Origin: Oscheius onirici
Taxonomy: Eukaryota > Nematoda > Chromadorea > Rhabditida > Rhabditidae
DNA length: 64,000 bases
Assembly (NCBI GenBank): GCA_932521025.1
Contig: OW051473.1
Coordinates: 3,286,001-3,350,000 of the forward strand
Direction of reading: 5' to 3'
Part shown: positions 23,749 through 34,608 of the stretch, piece after piece
Numbering within the stretch: the stretch's first letter is position 1
How the letters are laid out: every line of letters begins with the position of its first letter
Made by a program: the position numbers and the translations under genes
The notes under the pieces: model-generated
Seen by the model: only the letters and a program-made list of their open reading frames with translations
What the model was told of the DNA's origin: nothing
Database searches by the model: none

Positions 23749-26724
23749 AGAGGTCACGAGCCGGTCATCTAATCCTGAAACATGCGCAATAAATCTAAGA
23801 GCAAACAAAGAAACTGGAAAGTGAAACGCAGAAAAAAAGTAATGGTAATATAATGGAATTGTAACAGCCTTTAAAAATATTAGTATTAATAAGTTGTGGC
23901 CACAAGATCGCTCGATAGTAAAAGGAAGGTCGTGCAGGCGATGAATCACGTGCGCACAATGCTGCGCGCCTATCCAAAGCGGCCAGTTCGTCCTCAACAA
24001 AACAACTGCTTATATTGTAAATTTTAAACGTTGAACAGATCGGAAAGCATTTCTCGCATCTGCAACTCGGATCTTGCGTAGGAGGCCATGCTTGAATTAC
24101 TACTGCCTTTTAACAACATTAGAGTTTAATGGGATCTATGTATTATGCAGGGAATGTGGCAGCTCAAAAAGGTAAGGTTGAACAGAATTGCTGGCGAAGG
24201 CGACATAACATTCCGTATTGTTTATTGTTTCCGTTTCCGCCGGAGAGTGGTTATGCCGATGGAAAACAGGATCAGTCAAATTTTTGCTGACAAAGATGTT
24301 GTTGAAATTAATGAAAAGTTTCATAAGCAGGCAGAAAGTTGTCACATGCTCTAAAGATTTTTCAAAAGTAGAGTTTCGACAGGTGGCTCGCAATCGCTAG
24401 CCATCTGTTATAGAAAAGGACCTAAAGATAAGACAAAATTCAAGAGGCTGAGACTGTTTGCACAAGACAGAAACTATCTCTTTTCGAGTGCGATAGGACG
24501 AACGAGGCGTTGCGGGCCAAAAAGGGACCATTTGGCGCTAAAACCTTCCGTATAAACAGTTTAATTGCGACCAAAATGAGCTGCCAAAATTAGAATCGGG
24601 GCTTGAATAATTGGAATCCCGTGGGCTGAATAGACTGAGGCCATTTTTTTTACGCGCTAACGAAAAAAATCGAGAGAGAGGAAGCAGACATATGGTGAGA
24701 GACATTGGTTGCCAACCAGCTGGTGGGACTAAAAAACTTCACGGGCCGATCGCCCGTGATATTTTAGCGGCGTGAGCCTTCCCCTGGCGATTGCGATCAA
24801 TACCCGTTATTTGCCCACTGCGAGATGTACCCTCGGGGGCATATACGTCAAGAAAACTCGTCCACAGAACAAAAAATGACTCAGCAAGATCCAAAATCAC
24901 CAAAACAAGTCTATTTCGATACGTGTAGTTGCAAAACTGTTGACGGAGTTATTTAACTTTTGACCACATCAAATGTACAAAGAATTCACGCAGAAATCGC
25001 AAGGGATCTTGGGCTGTCCAGAGATGCTCTTTATAAACAGACGGCTTCTCCGTGGACGCCTTTTGTTGATTTAGGAATTCAATACCTCGTGGACAGTGAC
25101 AACTGTAAAAGAAGCGCCGGCTAAACTGTTTATTTCGACATGTAGAGGTGACACATGTAACAGGGGTTATTTCTAATGAATGGTTTATTCAATAGAAATT
25201 TGACGGGAAGTACGGCCCCATGGGTAGCCCTCTTCGTGAACCGGAAACACAGCTGACTGCCTTGCAATTTAAGCAGTACTTTTCAGCTTTGTGTTTACCA
25301 AAAAACCGTTTGGGATGCAAAAGTCGGGATTATACGTAATCAGGATATTAGCAAAATCGTCGTGCTCGTCAGTAGACAAAAAAGGAAGTAAACGAAGATA
25401 CGTTCCTTAAAGGGACACGGACATTATAGCCAGATAGCAACAATCTGGGATGCCCGCGCATTCAAACCTCAAACACCTCAAATATCGCATTTCCGAGTTT
25501 TCTTTGTTCCACACTTCCTTTTTCGAATTCTACTTGTTTCTAATCGATTTCTCGTGAAAAATTACGTCTAAAATGAGTGGCGGAACGTCAAAATTGGTGA
25601 AAAATTACGGAAATAACGAAAATGATGTATTTAGGCCAAAAGGTGCTTTTTTGTCTATTTCAGAGAATTTTCCACAAGTTTTAGCCTTCCAACACTCATT
25701 TTAGAGGTAATTTTCGACGATAAATTAAAAACAAGTAAAAAACGAAAAAATGACTGTGGAAGCCCCTAAAAATGCAAAAATAGAAGTTTGTCGTTGGTCT
25801 CCTCACGCAGTTGCCTGATTTCACCTGTCGACATGTCGACACACAATGTCAGTGTCCCTCTAACAGAAAAATTAAAGAATTTGGAACAAAGTTTGAAAAA
25901 GGTAAAATCAACAAGTCTTTGTATTTATTTCGCCATATTTTCTCTGGAAACCATTCTAATTTTGCGGTGTTTCTCTGAGCCTAATCTTTGTCCAAATTGT
26001 TTATCTCCATTTGTTTGATGCACTTTGATGATCTTGCCTACGTCATGGGAACTGGTTGAATTCAAATCAAGTGGAATGCCAACAGCTGTTTTCTGCTTCT
26101 TCGAAACATTTTGTGATATGTAAGAATGCTTGATCAAAACTGAGCAGCTATAAGTGCATGTCGCTGAAAGGGAAACGAGAGATTTATTCTAATTTTTGCG
26201 GAAGAAATTTTGCAAATAAAATATTTCTGCGAATCTTTTTATCGTTTCAATAAACCCATTAGCTGTTTGTACTTCCATCGCAAAGTTTTTCGTGCCCCTT
26301 AAACTGATCTCATTAAGAGATATTCTAACTGTTCCCGATAAGCTGTTTCAAAATACATTCGTATACTTAATTAGGCCTACTTGAAAAAGTCTGTATCTAT
26401 TCGAAATCCGGAGTATAAACTATTCTTTGAATAGCGACAGATTTCATTACTACAACATACAATAATGAGGTTTTTCTCTGAGCAGTTTGACGACGAGTCT
26501 GTCTGACCATTGATAACATCGAGCCTCATTTCGAACCAGGCAAACTATTGCACATATGTTTATTCTGATATAACAATTGATAAAACAAAATTTCTCTATT
26601 ACTATTTACTGTGAGATCTAAGAATTGTGGGTAGGAAAAGGGCAACTTGTACATAAGCAAAGGTACGCAACCAAAAGACGACCGTCGAAAGACTTCGGCG
26701 ATATTCCCTAAGAGGACAAACGTA
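23749..26724. other. Intergenic region with little coding signal
   Basis: It holds the kinase promoter side (23749-24400) and a long non-coding, AT-rich stretch up to 25780. I see no tRNA, rRNA or transposon protein. Two candidate exons near 25.8-26.1 kb are listed separately. Confidence 0.45.
25833..25901 (+). CDS. Candidate 5' exon of an unrecognised small protein
   Basis: The acceptor CTCACGCAG at 25810 precedes an ATG at 25833 that opens MSTHNVSVPLTEKLKNLEQS and ends LKK at a GTAAAA donor. The amphipathic helical sequence looks coding, but no continuing exon was assigned. On the opposite strand at 25925-26100 another open piece (KKQKTAVGIPLDLNSTSSHD) has an AAG-type acceptor and a stop at 25925, so two head-on small genes are possible. 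Neither is recognised. Confidence 0.25.
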
Positions 26725-27458
26725 TCAAACGACGGAAATCTCAGGAAGAGAGATTTTTCGGTGGGTAGTACGGTTGGGGTGGCGGGACCTTCGGTGAGCT
26801 GGTCGGCTTCTGTTTCGGGATTCTCGCTTTCGGTTGAGGGACTGTCGGATTTTTGCCAGTTCCACACGGAGAGACTCAATTTCATCAAGTTCTCTGATTA
26901 CACTGATGTGCTGCTTGCGACGCTGAAATAACCCGTTAAGTTTTTTCTCGCATTTTTCACTGTTACTGTTGTTAGAATGCTGTCTTCTACTGTCGTAATA
27001 GCAACTCACCAGAATGTGGTATTGGCAGGCAGTTTCATATTCGTCTTCACCACCGGGGCAGTCTACTTTTCCGTCACAAAGGTCGCTTTCAGCTACACAA
27101 ACTGGATGAAGATTCTTTCGGAGTTTGTACCGTTCCCCTGGGCAGGCAATTTTGTATTCTCGACCAGGACATTCGTCTAAATGCGTAATGGTTAGTCAGT
27201 ATCCGCTGTATAGACAAACCTTTGGTTGGATCGAAGTAAAAGACACCAGGTTGAGAAATATCCGTCGACTCTTCGGCCTTGGCGTTTCCTAGCATCATGC
27301 GCAATTGTTCTTCAGTTAGTTGACGGACCTAGACATTGTATTGTGAGCACATTGGAGGTGTCTTTACTTACATGATTTCCAGTTAAGGCGTCCGGTTTAA
27401 CATACTTTCCTGTGGCAAGGCAGACGGTGGAGACGAGGAAGACAATAATGGAGTTCAT
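26725..27458 (-). CDS. Secreted protein with one LDL-receptor class A domain
   Basis: Four exons were read. Exon 1 from 27458 gives the signal peptide MNSIIVFLVSTVCLATG. Exon 2 is helical and polar (LTEEQLRMMLGNAKAEES) and ends at FDPTK. Exon 3 (about 27178-27013) is the LDLa module, with six cysteines in order and the calcium-binding acidic end ESDLCDGKVDCPGGEDE. Exon 4 (about 26921-26725) is a charged helix (IRELDEIESLRVELAKIRQS) followed by a very basic tail rich in Arg/Ser/Asn/His and a TGA at 26725. LDLa modules bind ligands through a calcium cage. With no membrane helix this is probably a secreted single-module protein. All junctions are in phase with GT/AG sites. The precise family is unknown. 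Confidence 0.85.
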
Positions 27459-28021
27459 CGTGTGTCTCTGCAGCCAGAAAGTTAGTTGGATCTAGGAAAA
27501 TTTAGAAAAAGAAGATCCAAGGAAACGACCGATCTGCCAAGTGCAGTGGGTACCAACAGAATCTGCTTGCCACATAAGATGGGAGGAGGGTATCTTGGGC
27601 GGAGCGTGTGACGCACTATGGTAATCTGAATGTCCCGCCCCTCAAATGTTGCGACCGTAAGCTATCAAGATGGAAATCAAAACGAAAAATTGAATAAAAA
27701 TAATTCTATCAATAGCGTAACAATAACAACTAAAGCCTTAGTTGGCTGAGCTTAACGTCAATTGGTTAAAAAGATGTCTCGGTAATTGAAGCGGAAGAAA
27801 TTATATCGGGATCATAAACAGACAAAAACAAGAACTGTTTCCTCTCCTTATAAGCAAAACGAGTAAAAAAGCACTGACGACACCAAGACATCTGATAGTA
27901 TCAGTCAAGCGAGAACTTTAGAGTGACCACTCTAAATTGACGTCACGAAAGTTTAACAACGGTACTGAACACGGCTGATTTACTCTTCAAGCTTACACGC
28001 ACTTTTTGAAAGTCTATGAAA

Positions 28022-28070
28022 AAGTCTCGTACAACTGCAACTGAAAAAGTCTCGTACAAGTCTCGTACAA
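28022..28070. repeat. Three-copy 13-bp direct repeat
   Basis: The unit aagtctcgtacaa occurs at 28022-28034, 28047-28059 and 28058-28070. The last two share two bases. This is a local slippage-type duplication in non-coding sequence. Confidence 0.85.
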
Positions 28071-28753
28071 CTACAACAAGAATATAAGTTTCAGAAGTTT
28101 GATCGGCTGCTACCGACTGTTAATTGAAACGGTAATTGATGATGTAACTTCGGAACAATGAGTTGCACTCTGCCCATGTGAGTGTTTGATATTAAATTAC
28201 CCGGATTTAAGAAAACCATATATGTTATATGAACGCATTTTTAGACAAGTTGACGCATGAGGACAAAGAATGGATGACGGAAGAAAATTTGGCAAGCTAC
28301 CGTCACTGACGTAGGCGTAGGGATTTAGCAGACTGTTTGTTTCCTTTGAGTCTCCAAGTTTAATGGATCTTGCCGAATTTTTATGGCAGATACAAAAATA
28401 TGTTTGAGCTGATTTTGATCTGCTCATCTCGAACAGATAAAATTATTCCGCATTTGAACACGAAAAGAGTCGACAAACTTTCCACGTTAACAATACTAAA
28501 TTTGAGGTGAAAGAACATCAAAAATTTTTGAAAATGATGTTTCTAAGTAGCATGACATAATTATTTCGGACATCAAAAACGTTATGAACGCTGATGAAAT
28601 TTGAATGATCAGAGCAAAGAACGAAATAAACTTAAAAGTGCAACATGAGGTCAAGTTGACAAGGTTTGCTAGTGGAACTAAATGTTTGTAACATAAATGG
28701 AGCGATTAATTTGAACAGCAATTCATAGAAAGTAGAAAACGATTGGTTTGGAG

Positions 28754-28955
28754 TAGGCATGCGAGCGGGCCGGGCCTGGCCGAGTTTGGAGCTGAAATTC
28801 TCACAAATGTCATGGGTTTTTATTGATAAATGAGTTTTTGGTACTGTTTGCGTTGAAAAAAAAGCTGTTGAAAAAAGCATCACTTTTACTACCTATATTT
28901 TTGATCACTTCCCAAAATGCTGAAGACCGGTCCCAAGGGTCCGTTCGCATGCCTA
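28754..28955. mobile_element. Possible short non-autonomous element (MITE-like) with 15-bp inverted termini
   Basis: The left end taggcatgcgagcgg (28754-28768) pairs with the right end ccgttcgcatgccta (28941-28955), giving 14 of 15 complementary bases. Just outside both ends are similar GTTTGG(A/G) sequences that could be target-site copies. The interior has no open frame of note. Only one copy is visible in the window, so mobility is an inference. Confidence 0.4.
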
Positions 28956-29238
28956 GTTTGGGGCAAATCTTGCTGTAACTTCATGATGCAAGACTGGAAA
29001 AATGCTTCAAAGATATGTCTCTTGATGTCTTCCTTTGCAAATAACTTTCGATCTTTTCTCAAACCTTTCTGAGCTTTGTAAACACGTTAAATTCTGCCAC
29101 ATACCTTTCCAGAATAGATTTGGTGCCACTGTTTCTTATTAGGTTTCAAAAAAGACCTGAAAAGTTTTACTTTATCCAAAACACTATTCATTTTCCTATG
29201 TTCAAAAACGTTCAAGGAGCACCACATGGCCCTGCTAC

Positions 29239-30673
29239 CGTATCTGTATGTATGCATCTACCGTATCCCCCATGCGTAATTTTTACTTTTGAACCGAGCT
29301 TGTCATGTTCAAGGCTGCAGACAATGCTTCCTGGTACAAAGGATTTGTTTGCTGCAATAAATATACTTCCATTCGGAGATCTCCAGATCGTTCTTCTAAA
29401 GGGTATCGAAATTTCATTGGTGGGATTATCCGCCCTTCTTGCCACATTTTGGAAAGCTACAGTAACTAAACCGAGCAATGCATTTTCGGTACAAGGGGTT
29501 CAACCATCACTTCTCCGCGAGCAAAAAATTAACGAACTTTAATCGAACATTTTCACAAAAAGGTTCGTTAACACCGATGTTGCGATTACGCAGGCAAGAA
29601 GGTGATTGCAAAAGATGCCCTTTACTATTCCAAGAAACCACGTTGAAAAAGCTCTGAATAGGAAAACACCACGCTTTGACATCAGAGTCTGCTACAGAAA
29701 CTTTGTACTGCGTACAATACATTTTGGAATAGGAAGTCAGAGAAACCTCTCAGAACTGTCACAACAACCTTGTACTTTTAAAAACCTCTACATTTTTTTA
29801 ATAATTCATTTCTAGTTATATTGAGTGAACGACTGCAGCTGATGTTACAGTTGCCGATCAGAAGAATCCAACAGGGCAAAATGTGCTCTTGTTACGTAAT
29901 ATGTGAACTAAGATAAACGGAATAGAAACGATCAGGAAGCAGGATCAGGAATTCTGGAACGATCAGAAAACAAACAGAAGAGAGGTATTCTAGAACACAC
30001 CGTACAATGAATTTATGTTTCTGGCCTTTGTACTTATGTCTCGTATATGACATTTGAAGATTCCTAGTGTAAAGAAACGCATTTCTCAATGATACTGTTA
30101 CAGTTAGGTTTTCCAAGGGCAGAAGGCTGGTTTCAATAGTGTCGTTGTAATACACGAAGTCTGTACCCTTCAGGACATCATCAGTAGTTCATCGTTTTGC
30201 ATCATCGTTTTGCTAAATAATATAAGAGTCATTGTACTGAAAGAAATACTGTGCCACTTCCTCGAAAGTTATTCCGACCAGACTTTTTTAATATTTCGCT
30301 CTTGCCTATAGGATTGCCGGAACCGAAAAACAAAGATTAGTTAGTATATCTGTACATCTTGTTATCGTCTGTGTCTGTTTACCACGGTAATTTTCACGCT
30401 TTGTTCCTCTTCGCATAGTTCAAATGATCCGGGACGAATGACTCTTCAAAAGTCTTGTTTATCGTTAACTATGTAGCAAGCTGAGAGAAAAACGGTTGAA
30501 TATCTTCATCAAGTAATATTTTATTACCGTAACACCGGCAGCTTTCATCATAGATTCTCAGAAGGGTGGGAGGATTTAAAATTAGCTGCTTACTGACACG
30601 GATATGCAGAGATCCGATTGCACTTTGTAGCGAAATAATTGCAGCCGAGCTACCGTACTTTGAGGAATACACT
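29239..30673 (-). CDS. Unrecognised multi-exon gene, possible ectodomain protein
   Basis: Several exons have matched splice sites on the minus strand. One exon, behind TAGTCTTTAG (30674), reads CIPQSTVARLQLFRYKVQSD and ends at GTAAGC. Another, about 30130-29990, opens GTDFVYYNDTIETSLLPLEN. A third (TQYKVSVADSDVKAWCFPIQ, about 29710) can splice from LRNRNI at about 29574 into TVAFQNVARRADNPTNEISI behind GGTTTAG at 29475. It continues through NGSIFIAANKSFVPGSIVCS to a GTAGCA donor at 29238. Scattered Cys and N-glycosylation sites suggest an extracellular protein. Exons between and beyond these were not joined, and a pseudogene cannot be excluded. A 140-codon plus-strand frame at 29120-29542 is its antisense shadow. 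Confidence 0.4.
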
Positions 30674-30689
30674 CTAAAGACTAATAGCT

Positions 30690-31884
30690 TGTTTTGTAAA
30701 TACTTTTGCCCAATATTTGGCTTTCACGCTGCAAACGCTTAATCCACAGATTCCATATCTGCCATTTCAAAAACAATGTTGAGACCGGGAACAACATGCC
30801 AAATTTTCAAAATGTACTACAGATCCGTGTGATTGAACAGGATGGTACAAGGAACGCATTTATATTTTGGGAGTAATCCGGATAATTGGAAAAGAGAAAG
30901 ATACATTAACAATACTTGATTTGTTCCAAAGTGCAAGCCCTCATCATATAGGAAAAGAATGGGGAACAACAAACAAAAACCATTGGGACCATGGAGAAAC
31001 GGCCCCCTAAATGGCGACGACATAAAAGAGAGGCAACATTATCAGAAAGAGAAAAAACTTATCTGAACTGATCAATAGCAATCGGCAACAGTTCTTCTTT
31101 TTCAACAGCTCCTGAAGAGAAAATGTCTCCTGTTTTACGATTTTCTCAATTTTCACAAAACTGACTTTCATATCCTCTACTCTATTAATTCTAAATCGGA
31201 ACCGCGATAAAATGCGACTACTAGACATTTAAGATAATTTCCTTCGCATTCTTAATCTTTTTGATTCCTTGTTTTCTGTTCAGGAAACACTTACTAGGAG
31301 TGGGATCATTGACTTCCACGGAACAGTCTAAAAAGTTCCAGATGACGTTATTTTCGCTTGATACAAAAAGTGAAGTAACGATATTTGTGCCTAATTTATT
31401 CGTTGAACATAGATGTTGAATCAGGAGAGTACTTATGAAAAAGAGAGTAGGTCAGATGATTCTGCTGTATGTCAAGAATAATGTGAAAAGCGACGGAGTA
31501 AATGGGGGAAACTCAGGCTCGTTAAGGTTAAAAATGAGTTTTATTTGTATACATCGTAGCTAAAAGAGAGAATATATATATTACCTTTTTATACTGGTAC
31601 CTTTGCGGTAATATCCTGAACCTAAAGGAAGGAGAGCATCTAGATAATGCACTTCGGGAGATATCAAAAAATTCGCATTGAGAGTCAAATTCACCAAACC
31701 TGTTTTGTCTATAAAGAGTAGAGAGTTAATTTGGTCGGTAGTCTATTTGCCATATACTACCTTGTCACTCATTCGTGACAGTCGTAGTCCACTGTTTGCT
31801 CCTCATTCTCGCGTTTACAGTACGCGCATATCCCCTTAGCTCTGCTCATTGATCCGCTTCCCTCGAAAATTTTCCCTGTTTCAG
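30690..31884. other. Region without a supported gene
   Basis: Open frames on the minus strand at 30817-31228 may be 5' exons of the preceding unrecognised gene (QETFSLQELLKKKNCCRLLL), but no good donors were found. The part after 31600 should contain the promoter or 5' leader of the homeobox gene. Confidence 0.4.
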
Positions 31885-33575
31885 ATGTCTTTCGATCAAC
31901 TTATGATCAGCCTTCATGAGGAGACCCGAAAACTGCCAGACGCAGACTACATGAGCAACATCTAGTGAGAATCGTTCAATGATGCGTAACATTACTCTTT
32001 TGTAGCCAGAGCATCAACATGAATAGCTTTCAAATGGCATTGAGAGACGTTTTGGTCGAGCGAAAGGAGACAATCAGTAAGATTACGTAGCTACAGTAAT
32101 GCAAGTACTCTTGCAGGAGCAAGCCTTGACCCCAGTATGTACTATCCTCCAAACATAGTCTATGGGATGAGTAAAATTCTGGTATTTTGTTCCAATAGTT
32201 GGTAGCTGATCTGGATTACAGAAATCCAACTTGGAACATCCGGATCTTCACTTAACAGAAGATGAGAAAAAAGATGAGGAGATTGTCGAGATGGAAATGC
32301 GATATCAGCAGAAAGTAAAGCAGCTCAAGCTAAGATTAGAAAAAAATTTGGGCTACGTAGACGAGGTTAGTGGGTCTAATCGGATTCAGGGATATTTAGC
32401 TTGTTTGTTTTGTATTTTGTATGGTACTATCGGGGTCTTTCCGATTCCAAGACATCAGAAACAGTTTACAGAAAAGTGAAAAACATCAGAAGAAAATAAA
32501 CGACGTCCTGGAGGATCAGATGAAGTTTCGACCCATTGATCAGCTGGTGAGTACGGCTGATATTTTTCGGATATAACTCTACTAGTCCTTCTTTTTAGTC
32601 CCATCTTTCCGGTGTTCAACAACTTTTTCAAACACAAAAATAATCGTATCTAATAGTGCATTCATGTCTTTGCAAGACTACGGTAGCCGCATTGAATTCA
32701 AAGAAAATGGAATATAACTTCAAAACAGACCTATGGCATAAACTTTCTAATTTTCGAAATTGGCTAATTATAACTTCAGGACCTGAACCGTGCTGTGGCT
32801 ACCGTCAAGTATACTCATGACCGCATGAAGAACGAAACCAAAGAAACGGCTACAAACAGTATCATGGTTATGATGAATCAGATAAACGATGCCAGGTTTG
32901 TTTTTTCCCCTTTCTAACAAAAATTTTGAAGAAAGCGCCGTCGCAACTTCACAAAAGATGCTACTGACCGTTTGCAGCTCTTCTTCGAAAGCAACAAATA
33001 CCCAAACGAGTCCGAAAAGGAGCACCTTGCCGCGGAGTGCAACATTACCGTGCAGCAGGTTAGTCACAGTGATCCTTGATATCGCTACAATCGCATGTGA
33101 TGGTGATTCAGTAGGAAGGAAAAAGTGTTGCCAGTGACCTTATTTCATTCGCCAGATCGGTAACTAACAAGCGATGAGCAAGCATGCATGACTCCCGTAC
33201 CCAGAAACGGAAGTCACAACTTCTTTGCAGGTAGCTAATTGGTTCGGGAACCGAAGGATTCGGCTTAAGAGGTGCATGAATAAGAAGGAACTGTATGACG
33301 GAGATATGAAGCATGTTTACAATCCCGATGGTTCAATAGCTTACATTTCGGTGTGTCTCTTTTGTGGCTGAAAGATTATTTATTTTAGAGCTGCAAAGAC
33401 TACACTGGAACTGCATCTGGCAATGCCGAGGTAATCCCGTTAAATAAATAAACACAAGCAGGTTTTCTGGGTTTAGATGACATCAGGAAACAGTGGAGCT
33501 ATCGATGTGCTGGACATTTCAAACTGTACTGGAAGGAATGACGGATTTGGGGACGACAATGTTCATCTAGGATAA
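31885..33575 (+). CDS. Divergent PBC-class (PBX/Exd-like) homeodomain transcription factor
   Basis: The start ATG directly follows a TTTCAG (31884). N-terminal exons give a PBC-A-like part (ALRDVLVERKETIR). The PBC-B part reads YQQKVKQLKLRLEKN, then MKFRPIDQL joined in phase to DLNRAVATVKYTHDRMKNET and DARKRRRNF. The spacing from RPI to the homeodomain arm matches PBX exactly. The homeodomain (32932-33058 and 33232 onward) reads FTKDATDRLQLFFESNKYP, then CNITVQQVANWFGNRRIRLK, with helix-3 WFGNRRIR kept. Three residues normally present in the TALE loop are missing. Two further exons give a Ser/Gly/Asp-rich tail ending in a TAA at 33575. PBC proteins are HOX and MEIS cofactors. This resembles the fast-evolving nematode PBC members such as CEH-60, but I do not assign orthology. 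Confidence 0.88.
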
Positions 33576-34608
33576 TGAAATGAGATGCTTCAAGTTTTGT
33601 CGGTGGCGTTGAACAAACATCAACTTTAGATTAATTTGCTATAGCCAGTTTAAAATAACCTTGATACGACATTCTCAGCTTGCAATAAACCATTGTTCTC
33701 TGCAATTTTTTACGACTTACGATGTGCCCTTTTCTGATTGAGTATCTTCGCCTAACTACTGTAGCTCCTCTTGAATTGAGTGTACTCAGGAGAAGAAAAA
33801 CGGATAAAAGTTGACATCTACCCGATCTCTTGATTCTCGTTTACTGCCTTTTTCAGAGTTTATAGCTGTGTTTAGAAGGCAATCAAAGTTTATCGTGAGG
33901 CGTCATCTCACGCGATAACTGGTTTGAGATGATTGCAAACTAAAAATGTAATCTGCTTGCAAAAAAACAGGAACAGTCAGAACACGTTGAAAGTACACCT
34001 TGTTTGCAAATGTGATTATTTGTTTTGTCTTTTGCAGAAACAACATATTATTCGTGTTTAAAATGATATTTATTAATGAAGGTATACTTATTGCAACATG
34101 TGAGATTAAACAGATAGTATTGCGACGCAATTGCACAGGGATTAAACCGCAAGAACATTGCACAGAGAATACAACAAAAAAGTGGGGGAGTTGATCGGTG
34201 TCGGACAGATTATTAGTTACAAACCGAGAGGTTCCGAACACGATACTACCGGATTATTATATTAGGAGGGGCTGTATACAACGGGTATATATAGAAGAAT
34301 GTGAGCAGTACCGGTTGGCTAGCTAAGTGATTAATATATATTAGAAGGCAGCATGTTCTATAACGAACAGTACATGAAATATATCTATCGATATAGGGAA
34401 AGAGGTCTAGTACAGACCGACAGGATAGCCAGAAGCTGACAGCGAAAAACACACACAAGAAGCTCGTCAGACCTCGGCAATAGTTTCATCCACACGGATA
34501 GCCACTATCGCTCCGGAATGACTCCATCAAGAAGAATTCCTCTTGACGGACAAGGAGTGATATCGTTTCGGCAAGTATGAGCAAAGGGCTGCACCAAAGC
34601 CGTCTTCT
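33576..34608. other. Convergent intergenic region
   Basis: This lies between the 3' ends of the PBC and ETS genes. AATAAA for the homeobox gene is at about 33684. The minus-strand open frames (33903-34241, 34246-34458) are compositionally non-coding and probably lie in the ETS 3' UTR. Confidence 0.5.

Larger units (their letters stand above)
27459..29238. other. Intergenic region carrying repeats
   Basis: No supported gene was found. It includes the promoter of the LDLa gene (27459-27660), a short direct-repeat cluster at 28022-28070 and a possible inverted-repeat element at 28754-28955. Confidence 0.5.

Noticed and set aside
29120-29542. A 140-codon plus-strand frame with hydrophobic stretches
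   Set aside because: The opposite strand has an exon with proper acceptor and donor and better amino-acid make-up. The plus frame is its shadow.
30817-31023. A thrombospondin-like SPWSQW on the minus strand
   Set aside because: It lies in a frame that stops after about 20 residues, with no Cys pattern of a TSP1 repeat; chance match.
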